DNA of 64,000 nucleotides, from the NCBI RefSeq assembly GCF_041296385.1, contig NC_091019.1:8641264-8705263 (forward strand). The letters are read 5' to 3'. Position numbers and translations under genes: made by a program. Below the pieces are notes generated by a model, which was not told the origin of the DNA, ran no database searches, and saw only the letters and a list, made by a program, of their open reading frames with translations. Below are positions 47,661 through 57,460 of the stretch, in pieces. The DNA comes from Aphelocoma coerulescens (Eukaryota > Chordata > Aves > Passeriformes > Corvidae). Each line of letters opens with the position of its first letter. Position 1 is the first letter of the stretch.

Positions 47661-48252
47661 TGCCGTTGTGTCCTCTGTGAACAGTTCCCACTCAGCCCGG
47701 TCAGCTCGGGACACAGCAGGCAACGGGGACCCGCCTCTGATATCGGAGGGATCAGAGGTCTGGCTTGTGGGTCCTTCCAAGGGACCACGGCGATAAAGGC
47801 AGACGGCGGAGGAAAGGGGGCAGGCTCAGAGTTGGGTTAAATCCAGAAAGTTTATTGGCCCTCCGAATGGGGAGACCTCAACCACCAGGGGTGCCCAACC
47901 CACAGCACCTGCAGATCGCGCGCCGGGGCATTTTATGGCGGGGGGGGCATGGGGGGGGGTGTACAGAACAACCAACCAGGGAAGGGAAGGGTGCGGCAAG
48001 CAGAACGAGGGACACATAAGGGAACCAACTATAACAGGGGAAGGGAGGGACTCCTTTCCCAGGACCTGGCCCCCTGGCTAGAACTTTCCAGAAGCCTGGG
48101 AGGGGTAGCAGAGTGACAGACAGGGTCCTGGGAGGAGATAAAAATGACAGGCAGGGTGATTTAAATAAAACAGGGGGGTGCCAACTGGGGTACACCAAAC
48201 TTACAGAACATAGGGGGGAGACCCAGACTGAATAAGCTAACACACTCCCACA
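47661..48252 (-). repeat. ERV-C 3' LTR
   Basis: 592 bp, TGTGGGAGTG ... ACAACGGCA on the minus strand. AATAAA at 47851-47856, with a CATAAAA TATA-like box near 47930. The inner edge could instead be 48257 (start TGCTCTGTGG), which would sit directly on the purine tract. Confidence 0.85.
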
Positions 48253-48277
48253 GAGCAGCTTCCTCCTTTTTTGTTTT
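48253..48277 (-). other. ERV-C purine tract before the 3' LTR
   Basis: Minus strand AAAAAAGGAGGAAG, the likely plus-strand primer, is separated from the chosen LTR edge by CTGCTC. Confidence 0.6.
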
Positions 48278-49750
48278 TTAAGATGGCATGAATTCGGGTT
48301 GGGGACAGTACTCTGAGTCTGGGTACAGGTCCCCGAACCATGTCATCTCCTGAGCCATAGGCTCGAGTTCAAAGTCTTTGGGGAGCTCTGCATGGTTGAT
48401 GTCTGCAGGGGAGGATGAGCTCATAATCATGTTGGCTAATAGTCTTTTCAGCAGTCCAAACATGATTATGGCAATTAAAAGAATAAAAAACAAGATCAGT
48501 CCGGTTCGGAGAATGGATCCAGCCCATCCGGACAGTCCCCATCCGCTGATGATGTTGCCGAGCCAGTCGCCAGTCTCTCTTTGAATCTGCTTCACCATGG
48601 CCTGCATCTTATCAATGGTCTTGTGGATGTTCTCAGCCCTTGATGATAGGTTGAGGCAGCATAGTCCTTCGAACTCCTCACACCAGTGATCATGGAGGAG
48701 GAGTAGGAAGTCAATGGCCGCCCTATTTTGTAGGGTGGCTTGTCTGGTCAGTTCCTCATCTTTTAGGAGGTCACTTAGGGCACTTGAAGTAAGGTTTGCA
48801 TGCTTGGCAACCCAACATTCTAAGTGGCCTAATTCCCCTAAAGCTTTGGCTGCAGCCACCCATGGCAAGAGCACAGTGATTGCAACCCCTTTTGGTCTGG
48901 ACCAATGGATTACTTCTGAATCACAATTCTGGTCCAGTTCAGCCAATTCACGTTTTTTGATTGCCAATTCAGAGGTTTGGTGTGTTTTCTTTTCCCAATT
49001 GCTGACTGCTGTTTGGTTGGGTGTCAGCAGCATCAAGTGGCCTACTGTGCATGGACCTCCTAATAGGCGAGAGGGGATGCCTGCCCACGCCCTGTCGCCG
49101 CAAATGAGGAACAGTCCCCGGGGTAACCTTTTCGGGCATGACCGGTGAGGATTTTCAGTGGTCGCTTTACTGGCGGCCAGGCACCATTTGTCTGCTTTGT
49201 ACTCCCGGTGACTTGGGGCAATGATCTTAAAAGCCTCCAGATCTGGGGACAGCCCGAACTGAAACTGGACGCAGTAGCGAGCCGGGTATGACCCCAGGAG
49301 GTCTAATTCCTGGGGCTTGCTACTGGCCCTTGGGAGCTGGGGCAGCCATTTTTCAAGGGGGTTGTCGGTGTCACGCTTTCCCCTGCGGTGCCAGCTGAAT
49401 GGGGGCCGTCTCCGATAAGGTACCCGGGGACGGTGCAAGTCGACAGGCGGCTTGGCAACAGAGGCCTTACCCGTATTTGATGAAGCTTGCATGGGCTCGA
49501 GCTTTTCGGGGAGAGAAGTAAATTCTTCTTGCTCGAGAGGGATCCCCACTAGACACGTAGCCATGGCTTTTTGGGCCGCAGCGGTGGATAGGCATATGTG
49601 GTCCTGACCCATGGTACGCGCTAGAACTGACCATATGTTGGCTGCCGGTTGAGGAACAACCCACGAAGACACAAGCCCTGGGAGCATCTGCAGGGTGATG
49701 ATGATCAGCAGAACCTCGGCGACGGCTCGGATCGACGGCACAGGACCCAT
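48278..49750 (-). CDS. env: ERV-C envelope glycoprotein, intact frame
   Basis: 490 codons, uninterrupted. A hydrophobic signal peptide lies at about residues 9-29. The surface-like part has a basic RRGKR at 122-126 that could be a furin site, though it is far from the usual subunit border. The transmembrane-subunit-like part starts near 288 with a hydrophobic AITVLLPWVAAAKALGEL segment. It has the LQNRAAIDFLL segment at 340-350 and the CX6CC motif at C357...C364-C365. A membrane anchor at 417-436 is followed by a tail of about 54 residues. Only three N-glycosylation sequons are seen (245, 319, 367). The C-terminal half is of alpharetrovirus type. At the usual SU-TM border I see SRPK rather than a clear furin motif. 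It would be made from a spliced RNA. Confidence 0.88.
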   Translation of the reverse strand: MGPVPSIRAVAEVLLIIITLQMLPGLVSSWVVPQPAANIWSVLARTMGQDHICLSTAAAQKAMATCLVGIPLEQEEFTSLPEKLEPMQASSNTGKASVAKPPVDLHRPRVPYRRRPPFSWHRRGKRDTDNPLEKWLPQLPRASSKPQELDLLGSYPARYCVQFQFGLSPDLEAFKIIAPSHREYKADKWCLAASKATTENPHRSCPKRLPRGLFLICGDRAWAGIPSRLLGGPCTVGHLMLLTPNQTAVSNWEKKTHQTSELAIKKRELAELDQNCDSEVIHWSRPKGVAITVLLPWVAAAKALGELGHLECWVAKHANLTSSALSDLLKDEELTRQATLQNRAAIDFLLLLHDHWCEEFEGLCCLNLSSRAENIHKTIDKMQAMVKQIQRETGDWLGNIISGWGLSGWAGSILRTGLILFFILLIAIIMFGLLKRLLANMIMSSSSPADINHAELPKDFELEPMAQEMTWFGDLYPDSEYCPQPEFMPS

Positions 49751-49851
49751 CTCCGATGTCTCTAAACTAAAACAAAACTTAGAAAAATAAGGTTGAAACT
49801 GGGGATAGCAACTGGGATAACTTGGGGCTTAGGGGTCAGAGAGGCACATGA

Positions 49852-50582
49852 CTAACCTACCCCGGTCTTGGGGGGTATTTGATCTCCCTTCCTGACGGTC
49901 TGGGAGATACACGGTTTCACCCACTTTGATGGGATCCACCTAGGGCCCTCGGGGGTGGATACACATGCGTACCCTTTCCCCCAGGTAACTAGTTCATAAG
50001 GCCCTTGTATCTCCCTAGTCTCTGGGTCTTTAACCCACACCGGAGGCCTTTCTTTCACTTGCAACTGCTGAGACCGCCCAAAGTGCCGCACAATTGGTGG
50101 GTTCAGGTTCTCAAAGGCACAGTTGAGGAAATTCAGGGTGAACAATGCCTTTGAGAGCCTGACAGCAGGTGACTCTAGCTTTTTTGAGGAGCACTGGCGC
50201 TGGAGCATTCTTTTGATGTTTTGGTGGGCCCTCTCTACAATGGCTTGACCTGTCAGGGATAGGGGATGCCAGTCTTGTGTTCTATTCCCCATTGCTGCAG
50301 GAAGCTCCTGAACTCCTTGGACGTATACGCTGGGCCATTGTCCGTTTTGATGACTTTGGGGATGCCCAGGGTAGCGAATGCCTGCACTAAGTGCTTTTGG
50401 ACATCGCTAGCCTTTTCCCCTGTGTGGGCAGAGGCAGAAACTGCTCCCGAGAAGGTATCAACTGACTCATGTACGTACTTCATTCTGCCGAATGAAGCAA
50501 CCTGCGTCACGTCCATCTGCCAGACTTCACAGCTGTTAAGTCCACGGGGGTTTGCGCCAGTACTAATGGCAGGAAGAGCTAG
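49852..50582 (-). pseudogene. pol: ERV-C integrase core and C-terminal domain, broken
   Basis: It continues after the TAG that follows the zinc domain. The first piece (to 50253) holds the first catalytic Asp (VWQMDVTQ) and the second (IKTDNGPAYTS). A frame change in the overlap 50253-50292 leads to the second piece, which holds the catalytic Glu (QAIVERAHQN) and the DNA-binding domain (YELVTWGKGYACVST, RWIPSKWVKP). All three DDE residues are there, but one stop and one frameshift separate them. The last domain is homologous to the fragment kept in ERV-A and ERV-B. Confidence 0.85.
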
Positions 50583-53314
50583 CTAGTGACATTCTGTACA
50601 TGCAGCCACAATCGCCCTGGCCTGGTCGTGCTTTAGATTGAATTGACGAACCAGGGCAGGAGCGTTTTGATGGAACAGCTGATGGCTGATTTTGGCCTGC
50701 TCAAACACGTTTGGAGTCGGGGCCATCGCAGCTGGCGCAGCGAGGGCATCTGCCCTCCTGTTGCCTTCTGCGATGAACCCGGGCAGGTCCGTGTGTGACC
50801 TGACGTGCATCACGTAAAATGGTTGCTCTCGGTGGGAGACCAGGTTTATTAACTTTGAGAGCAACTCATATAAGGCCATGTTGGAGACCTCACGCAAAAT
50901 GGCGTGCTCGGCTCTGGAGACTACCCCTGCAACATATGCAGAGTCTGTTACCAAATTTAGGGGTTCGGGGAACCTTTCGAAAGCCCTGACGACTGCGTCC
51001 AACTCAGCAACCTGAGGCAATCCTTCTACCTCTTTGATGTCAGCCTCCCACCGCTGAGTTTGGGCGTTTTTCCAAGCCACCACGGACTTATGGGACCCGG
51101 ACGCGTCAGTAAAAACTGTCAAGGCCTTTAAAGGTTCTTTGCTCCAAACACTTTTTGTATTTAATTCGAATTGAATCTCCGAATTGAAAATTTTGTGGGC
51201 TGGCCTATGCAAGGAAATTTGGCCTGTGTAGCCCTCCAGAGCAAACTGTAATGCTTCACAATCTTGAAGCAGGCTCTCCAACATTGCCTTAGTAATTTGG
51301 CCCGTTTTTGTCCTAATTGGCACGTGGATGCAGTCGAAGTCACATCCTGATAACTCTCTGATCCGGATCCTAGCCTTCCGGATCAGTTCAGCCATCAGCT
51401 CTTGTGGCTGTGTCATCCTCTTGGACCGATGATGGCTGAGAAATACCCACTCTATGATTAAGAGGGGATCCCTCCGGTCCTGGTCCTTTTTGCTCTTCTT
51501 TTTGTTGTCTTCCCATTGGAAGACAACCCCGTGCAAGTGTGGCAGGTTACCCAGGATGATGAATTTGAATGGCAAGTCAGGCCTATACCTGCTTGCCTGC
51601 CTGGTGGACATTAGATGTTGCACCCTCTCCAGAGCTGTTTGCGCCTCTGAGGTGAGTGTCTGGGGAGAACTAAGCTCCTCTCCCCCTTTTAGTAAATCAA
51701 AAAGGGGGGCTAGGTCTTCGTTGGACAGACCCAGCCACGGCCTCACCCAATTTAAAGACCCACACAGCTGGTGGACATCTGCCAGAGTCTTGATGTTAGT
51801 ATTAATAGCCAATTTTTGCGGCACAATGGTCCGCTTTGTTATTTCCAGGCCCAGGTACTTCCAAGGTGGCATCCGTTGAATCTTTTCCTCTTGGAGCTTG
51901 AACCCTGCAGCAACCAATGCATTGATTGTCAGGTCGAGCACACTGGCAAGCATGTCATTGTCAGGGGCACACACGAGGACATCATCCATATAATGGAAGA
52001 TGATGGCCTCTTTTGCTGCTGCGCGAACTGGGGCAAGCAAGGAAGAGACATACCATTGGCAGATGGTCGGGCTGTTCTTCATACCCTGTGGCAACACCTT
52101 CCAATGGTATCTTTTCCTTGGGGCTTCTCGATTGATAACAGGAATTGAGAAGGCAAAACGCGGGGCATCGTCAGGGTGCAGGGGAATTTGGAAAAAGCAG
52201 TCTTTAATGTCAATTACTGCCAGATTCCAATTTGGAGGGAGCATCGTTGGGGATGGCATCCCTGGTTGGAGAGAGCCCATGTCTTCAAAGACATTGTTAA
52301 TTTGACGAAGGTCCTGGAGGAGCCGCCATTTGTCTTTGTTAGGCTTTTTGATAACAAAGACAGGGGAATTCCAGGGGCTGTTGGATTCCACGATATTCCC
52401 CTTTTTAAGTTGCTCCTCCACGAGCTTCTCGAGCACCTTCAACTTCTCACCATGGAGCGACCACTGCTCCACCCAAATGGGGTGATCAGTTTTCCAATTT
52501 AGTTTTTGAGTAGGGCGCTCTTCAGTGGCCGCAACCCAAAAATTTTCCGGGGGGTCAGGTAGGTCAATTGTGACTCCCCACTGCTGCATGAGGTCTCTCC
52601 CCAAGAGGGGTTCCTTGTAGTCTAATACGAACGGACGTATGTTTGCCAATTGTCCGCTCGGTCCCTTGATTTGCACGATGCTCTTTGACTGTTTGGCCAA
52701 TTGAATGCCCCCAACACCTTGCACGTGTCCAGCCACGTTCTGCAATTCCCAATGTGCCGGCCATTCCCATGTGGGAATGATCGTCACATCTGCCCCTGTG
52801 TCCAGAAGCCCTCTGAGGTGCAGGACTTCCTCCCCTCTGTTGACTTCGCAGCCTACCCGAGGCTTCTCTGTCCCTATAACATGTGTGGCACACACTGTTG
52901 GGGGTGGCCTTTCCACAGGGATAGCCTGGGCGACTGTCTGCCCTCTGGGCAGGAACAGAGGTGGGTGGACACAGCGCAGCCAGAGAACGGGTCCTTCGGG
53001 ACTAGATGTCATTAGTCCCAGAGCTACTTCGATCTCTTGTGGTGTGCAGGTAACACTTCTGACTATGACATACCTGTCAGGGCCTTGGTCTCCTGCCCAC
53101 AGCTCACAACCAGTGCTTACCAGTGCAGTATGCCACTCTTTGGTTTTTAGGTGGAGCGGTGTCAACAGCTGCAACCTGAAAGAACCATCAGAAAAAGAAG
53201 TCAAATCCAGTTTTAAGGTCGTGTCCGGTATTTTTTCCTCTCTGAGTTTCCCCTCCCCCTCGCGTCCCGTCCCTTTTTTGTCTTCACGCGGGGCGGGCGC
53301 CCGCTCCCCATTCA
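50583..53314 (-). CDS. pol: ERV-C protease-RT-RNase H (pro-pol) frame
   Basis: Open from the slip site to TAG at 50583-50585. Numbering below counts from the TTG at 53204 (873 codons to the stop). Residues 1-100 look like a worn dUTPase-type domain with no clear active motifs. Retropepsin: DTG at 135-137 and GRDLMQQWG near 202. RT: from about 230, with D332 (VIDIKDCFF) and YMDD at 405-408. RNase H: D700 (FTDASG), E734 (VAELDAV), D754 (TDSAY), D819 (RRADAL). The integrase zinc domain begins near 832 with H841, H845, C869, C872 and is cut by the TAG right after. The catalytic residues of protease, RT and RNase H are all present, so these parts could be active. It copies the retroviral RNA into DNA in the virus core. 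Confidence 0.88.
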
Positions 53315-55165
53315 GTTTTTTTGGTGTAGTAGGCCCTCCTGTCCCCCAGGTTCATGTCCTTTTATAAATTGCTGGAACTGCCACTTGAGCGGGCAGTCCC
53401 TTGTCCAATGTCCAGGCCGGTCGCATAGGAAGCAGGTGTTTCTGGCCTGCGGGGTTCGCCTGTGGCTGTTCATGGTTGGAGGTGGTTTGGTGTTTGGGCC
53501 CGTGGTCCTCCTCTGGTCCGCTGCAGGGCGATGCGTTGCTGTTCCCACTGAAGCCATTCCTCTGGGCCGCTGTCTCTCCGAGCTGGCAGGTTGCAGGAGT
53601 GGTGCCTTCACAGCACAAACTTCTAACATAGTCTGTATGGTCGGCGGGGGGTCCAGGGGGAGGCTCAGGATGGCCGCCTTGCACTGAGGGTTAGCATTCA
53701 CCATGGCCATCTCTGCAATGACCTCTTCCCTGGCCGCCGGCTGCTTAACCTGCAACTCTACAGCTCGGGTTAGTCTCTCCACAAACTTCAGGAATGACTC
53801 AGTGGGCTCCTGCTGGACTCGCGAGTAAGATTCTACAGGCATATCAGGCCTCAGACCAAGGAATGCCTTACTGGCTGCTTCCTTGATCTGTTGAAGAACC
53901 TCCAAAGGCAAGCCTTGAGCCTGCTTTGGTGCCAGAGCCCAATCCCCTTCGCCGCTCAGATGGTCCAATGTAAGTGCCTCATTGTCGGCATCAACGGCCG
54001 TATCAGAACCTTGCAAGAGCGCTGGAAGGAGTCTGCGGAGCTCCCTTTCCCACGCTGCCTTCCAGAGCAGAAGCTCTGCTGAGGAAAGCAGGCATGAGAA
54101 AAGCTGACGCAGATCGAAGGGCGTCATTACTGCTCTGGAGAGATTTGCCTTTAAAAGGCCACGGAAATATCCGCTTTCTCTCCCAAACTCCTTCTGCGCT
54201 TTGCAGAGTTCCTTTGTTGTTTGGTGGGAGAGGGGTTCCCAGCTGACATGGGCTGTTCCTCCTCTCCGGGACCTCTGATAATAAACTGGAGCGGCGGAGG
54301 GAATGGGATCCAGTTCCGGGTTCCGGTCCTCCGGCCCCCCCCCTTCCGGCCAGACACCGTGGGAACTGGAAGGGCAGGCGTGAGGACCGGAAGCAGGAAG
54401 TGGGTGGCAGCCAGGCATGGAGCCGCAATTTCTGGGGGCGGGGCACGGGGGCGTGCACTGGTGGCAGGTAGGAGGGGTAAGAGGGGTGGATCCAACTTGG
54501 GAGTAGGAGGGGTTGGGGCGAAAGGGGTTGGGACTCGGGAGAAAGGGATTTTGGGTGGAAAAACGTGGGGGAAGGCAAGAGGGGGTCCCTCCCACGTGGC
54601 GCCCGCCATCTTATCTTCCTCGGGCAGGGAGGGCATTTTCTAAACTGTCTGGATCACTAACCCGAACTCGGGGTCTGATAACTGGGGAAGTCGGGGAACG
54701 GGATAAGCCTAGGGCAGTCTGGCCGGGACTGTCCGAGCGAGGGCTCCGAGAACCCCGAGGAGAGCCAGGGAGACGGTGGCACCCCTGCGCATCGCGGGTT
54801 GCTCTCCTCAGGATGCCCGTTTGAGGGGACACGGGTTCGGGAGACGGGTTAGGGGTAACAACTGGGGAATTCGGGGCTGTTTGTCCTTCCCTCTCCCTTT
54901 TTTTAGCTAACGCCGATCGAATCTGCAAATACAGAAAAGAGAAATCTTTCTCTTTGGCAGAATTCGATCGCGCTAGTGTCTCTCCCACGGCGTTCCAGAA
55001 GGGAACGGTCAAAACTGAACTCTGAGAGCACTGAGGGAAGTGCAGAAACAGCCACCGAACAAACTGTTTTAAACATCCCTTTGGAAAACTTATCCCCCCA
55101 CCCTGAAGGAGTCCCGCAACTTGGAGAAATGCCTCCTTCTGTGCTGTGGACAGTTTGACGCCCAT
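53312..55165 (-). pseudogene. gag: ERV-C gag with one in-frame stop
   Basis: 618 codons from the ATG at 55165 (MGVKLSTAQ; Gly at position 2 suits myristoylation). The N-terminal part is matrix (residues about 1-95), then a Ser/Pro/Arg-rich linker. One TAA at 54611-54613 interrupts the frame, which otherwise runs on unbroken. After it come a Pro-rich stretch, capsid (around TTKELCKAQKEFGRESGY onward) and the major homology region (QQEPTESFLKFVERL). A single CCHC knuckle (CFLCDRPGHWTRDC) near the end belongs to nucleocapsid. It ends GLLHQKN-stop on the slip site. Without the stop it would be full length. A low rate of readthrough cannot be excluded from sequence. Confidence 0.87.
53315..53321 (-). 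promoter_or_regulatory. -1 ribosomal frameshift site, gag to pro-pol
   Basis: Minus strand A AAA AAC directly before the gag stop TGA (53312-53314). The -1 frame is open from here into pro-pol, so this heptamer explains pro-pol expression without its own start. Confidence 0.82.
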
Positions 55166-55571
55166 AGCCAACAGCACAGCATCTGGAGCTGAATCTTTAA
55201 AGCCTAGAACGCTGGTCTCCCAAAAACCAACCGGAGACAAGCGAACCGCGCTTGTTCCGGGGCTGCGCAGCCTCCGTTCGGCTCTTTGAGAGCCGGGGAC
55301 CGTACTGGTCCGAAAGAAAAGCCTTTACCGGCTTTGAGGCAAGTTTTTTCCCCGCCGGGGAAAAGTACTTACCTGACTGGCATCCAGGCACGCTCCAGGC
55401 GGCCGATTCCTCCGCCAAGAACGACTTCGCGGCGCGGGCGAAGCTGCTGTCCTCAATCCCAGGAGCGCAGCTCACTAAAATGGAGCGTGCTGCAGCTGGG
55501 GTAGCTTGACGTCCCGAGGACACACTTGCCGAAACAATCAGTCCCTTCCGTGGGGTCCGATGGAAGTGGGG

Positions 55572-55589
55572 CCCCACGCCTGGGCGCCA
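55572..55589 (-). repeat. PBS-like copy 3 in the ERV-C leader
   Basis: Minus strand TGGCGCCCAGGCGTGGGG, in a repeat unit that also holds CCATCGGACCCCACGGAAGG. Confidence 0.75.
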
Positions 55590-55640
55590 AGCTGCCTTTG
55601 CCGAGGACGCTCCTTCCGTGGGGTCCGATAGAACGAGGAA

Positions 55641-55658
55641 CCCCACGCTCGGGCGCCA
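55641..55658 (-). repeat. PBS-like copy 2 in the ERV-C leader
   Basis: Minus strand TGGCGCCCGAGCGTGGGG, followed by the same GGTTC..CTATCGGACC context as the other copies. Confidence 0.75.
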
Positions 55659-55688
55659 CGCTGTCTTTTCGGTCCGATGGAACGGCAG

Positions 55689-55706
55689 CCCCATGCTTGG
55701 GCGCCA
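55689..55706 (-). other. ERV-C primer-binding site (PBS-like copy 1)
   Basis: Minus strand TGGCGCCCAAGCATGGGG, three bases inside the 5' LTR. It resembles tRNA-Lys-type sites (TGGCGCCCAAC...). Confidence 0.75.
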
Positions 55707-55709
55707 AAT

Positions 55710-56310
55710 TGCCGTTGTGTCCTCTGTGAACAGTTCCCACTCAGCCCGGTCAGCTCGGGACACAGCAGGCAACGGGGACCCGCCTCTGATATCGGAGGGA
55801 TCAGAGGTCTGGCTCGTGGGTCCTTCCAAGGGACCGCAGCGATAAAGGCAGACGGCGGAGGAAAGGGGGCAGGCTCAGAGTTGGGTTAAATCCAGAAAGT
55901 TTATTGGCCCTCTGAATGGGGAGACCTCAACCACCAGGGGTGCCCAACCCACAGCACCTGCAGATCGCGCGCCGGGGCATTTTATGGCGGGGGGGGCATG
56001 GGGGGGGGTGTACAGAACAACCAACCAGGGAAGGGAAGGGTGCGGCAAGCAGAAGGAGGGACACATAAGGGAACCAACTATAACAGGGGAAGGGAGGGAC
56101 TCCTTTCCCAGGACCAGTCACCTGGCCCCCTGGCTAGAACTTTCCAGAAGCCTGGGAGGGGTAGCAGAGTGACAGACAGGGTCCTGGGAGGAGATAAAAA
56201 TGACAGGCAGGGTGATTTAAATAAAACAGGGGGGGTGCCAACTGGGGTACACCAAACTTACAGAACATAGGGGGGAGACCCAGACTGAACTAAGCTAACA
56301 CACTCCCACA
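55710..56310 (-). repeat. ERV-C 5' LTR
   Basis: 601 bp. It carries an extra block of about 8 bases (within 'ggaccagtcacctggcc') compared with the 3' LTR. AATAAA at 55900-55905. Confidence 0.88.
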
Positions 56311-56316
56311 GAGCAG
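56311..56316. repeat. ERV-C target site duplication, right
   Basis: GAGCAG. The next bases (cttcctcct) also match the inside of the 3' LTR junction, which leaves some doubt. Confidence 0.65.
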
Positions 56317-56378
56317 CTTCCTCCTGGAGATGCTTTCGGGAAGGTCGCAGCACTTTACCATCAGCCCATGCTGCGACA
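56317..56378 (+). repeat. LTR-Y, right part
   Basis: The last 62 bases of U5, ending CATGCTGCGACA, followed by GTACTT (56379-56384). If the 15-base identity beside the ERV-C 3' LTR belongs to ERV-C, the true start would be 56326. Confidence 0.8.
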
Positions 56379-56384
56379 GTACTT

Positions 56385-57455
56385 TGTTACACATTGCTGC
56401 TGGCAATGCCTGTTATTAATGTAGTTGTAAAGCATAGTGTCTCCTGTGAAATCTTCAGTCAAAGCTTTTGAAAAAAATGTTCATGTGTGGCTATGTGTCT
56501 TTTTCAGGTACAGCAACATAAATCCATTTTCCTGTTCTCTAATAGCTCCTTGGACAGACAAAATAACCCAGCAAGGAAATAAGACACCATGCTGAAAAAT
56601 TGTCTTCCTTCTGCAGTTCTCCATCTGGAAAATAAATCAGGTAGAAAGAAAAACAGTACATCAGGAACAGTGGGGACTTACAAAAATGAAGTTAATGCTT
56701 ACTTAGTTAGAGGAGACTACAGAATGAGAATGATTTTTTTTTTTTTTTTTTAGCTCCCATCACCCCACTCCTCATCTGGAAAACAAAAAGTCAAAAGTAA
56801 CAGGAAAAAATACTGCCACAGAGCTGGGTGATCTTAGTGTGAGGATCATGTAACCTGGTTTTTCATTTACATGGTATCCTTGAGTGTGTGTGTTGATGTA
56901 GAAATGAGTATGTTCCTTATGGTTTAGAAGCAGATCACTTTCTCAGTACTCCAGCTACGTATGTTACTATTCTCAATCTGCCTGAGTCCTGTGGATGCGA
57001 GCTGGAAATAGTCTGTTCCTGCACACGGGGCTTTGATTCTCCTGCTGTAGTAGATAAGCAAATCCCAATTAGATTGATGGAGATTTATTGATGTCTTTTG
57101 GTGGGGGGGAAATTTGGGTTTCTGCTTGTTACAAGGGACTTAAAGAAGGGTTGAAGATCAGACTTCATAGACAAGGATGACTAAAGAGATTATTTTATTC
57201 TCCTTATGTACAAATTTAAACCTCTTTTTAGTAGTGAACTTCAATTCTTGTTTGTTCAAAAGGTAGTTGAACTTGTAGTGCACTTGTAGTGCAAGGGGCA
57301 CTGCTGTCACATTAGCGAAGCTTGGGAGAAGCCTCTGTTTTCTTTCAGAGGAGAAGATGGAACTAAGTGCTCTCTTCTCTCGAGGGATTGGAAATGTCAT
57401 CTGAGTCTTTGCAGCACAGATTTATTTACTCAAAATTAGTATTGCAGATTAGAAG
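56385..57455. other. intergenic with T18 run
   Basis: Non-coding; T18 at 56734-56751. No gene seen. Confidence 0.55.
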
Positions 57456-57460
57456 CTGTC

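Larger units (their letters stand above)
47661..56310 (-). mobile_element. ERV-C: near-complete alpha/betaretrovirus-like provirus
   Basis: About 8650 bp on the minus strand: 5' LTR 55710-56310, PBS 55689-55706, gag 55165-53312, a -1 slip site, pro-pol, env 49750-48278, 3' LTR 47661-48252. GAGCAG at 47655-47660 and 56311-56316 is the likely 6-bp duplication. The LTRs differ by about five substitutions and three small indels by eye, so the insertion is young. The visible breaks are one stop in gag, one stop in integrase and one integrase frameshift. The env frame is whole. RT, RNase H, protease and zinc-binding residues are all present. Confidence 0.93.

Noticed and set aside
47068..47840. Overlapping plus-strand frames near 47.1-47.8 kb
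   Set aside because: They lie in LTR-Y and the ERV-C LTR; GC-rich LTR sequence gives long chance frames.
55197..55829. Minus-strand 210-codon frame across the ERV-C leader and 5' LTR edge
   Set aside because: It runs across the PBS repeats and LTR border and has no similarity; gag starts at 55165.
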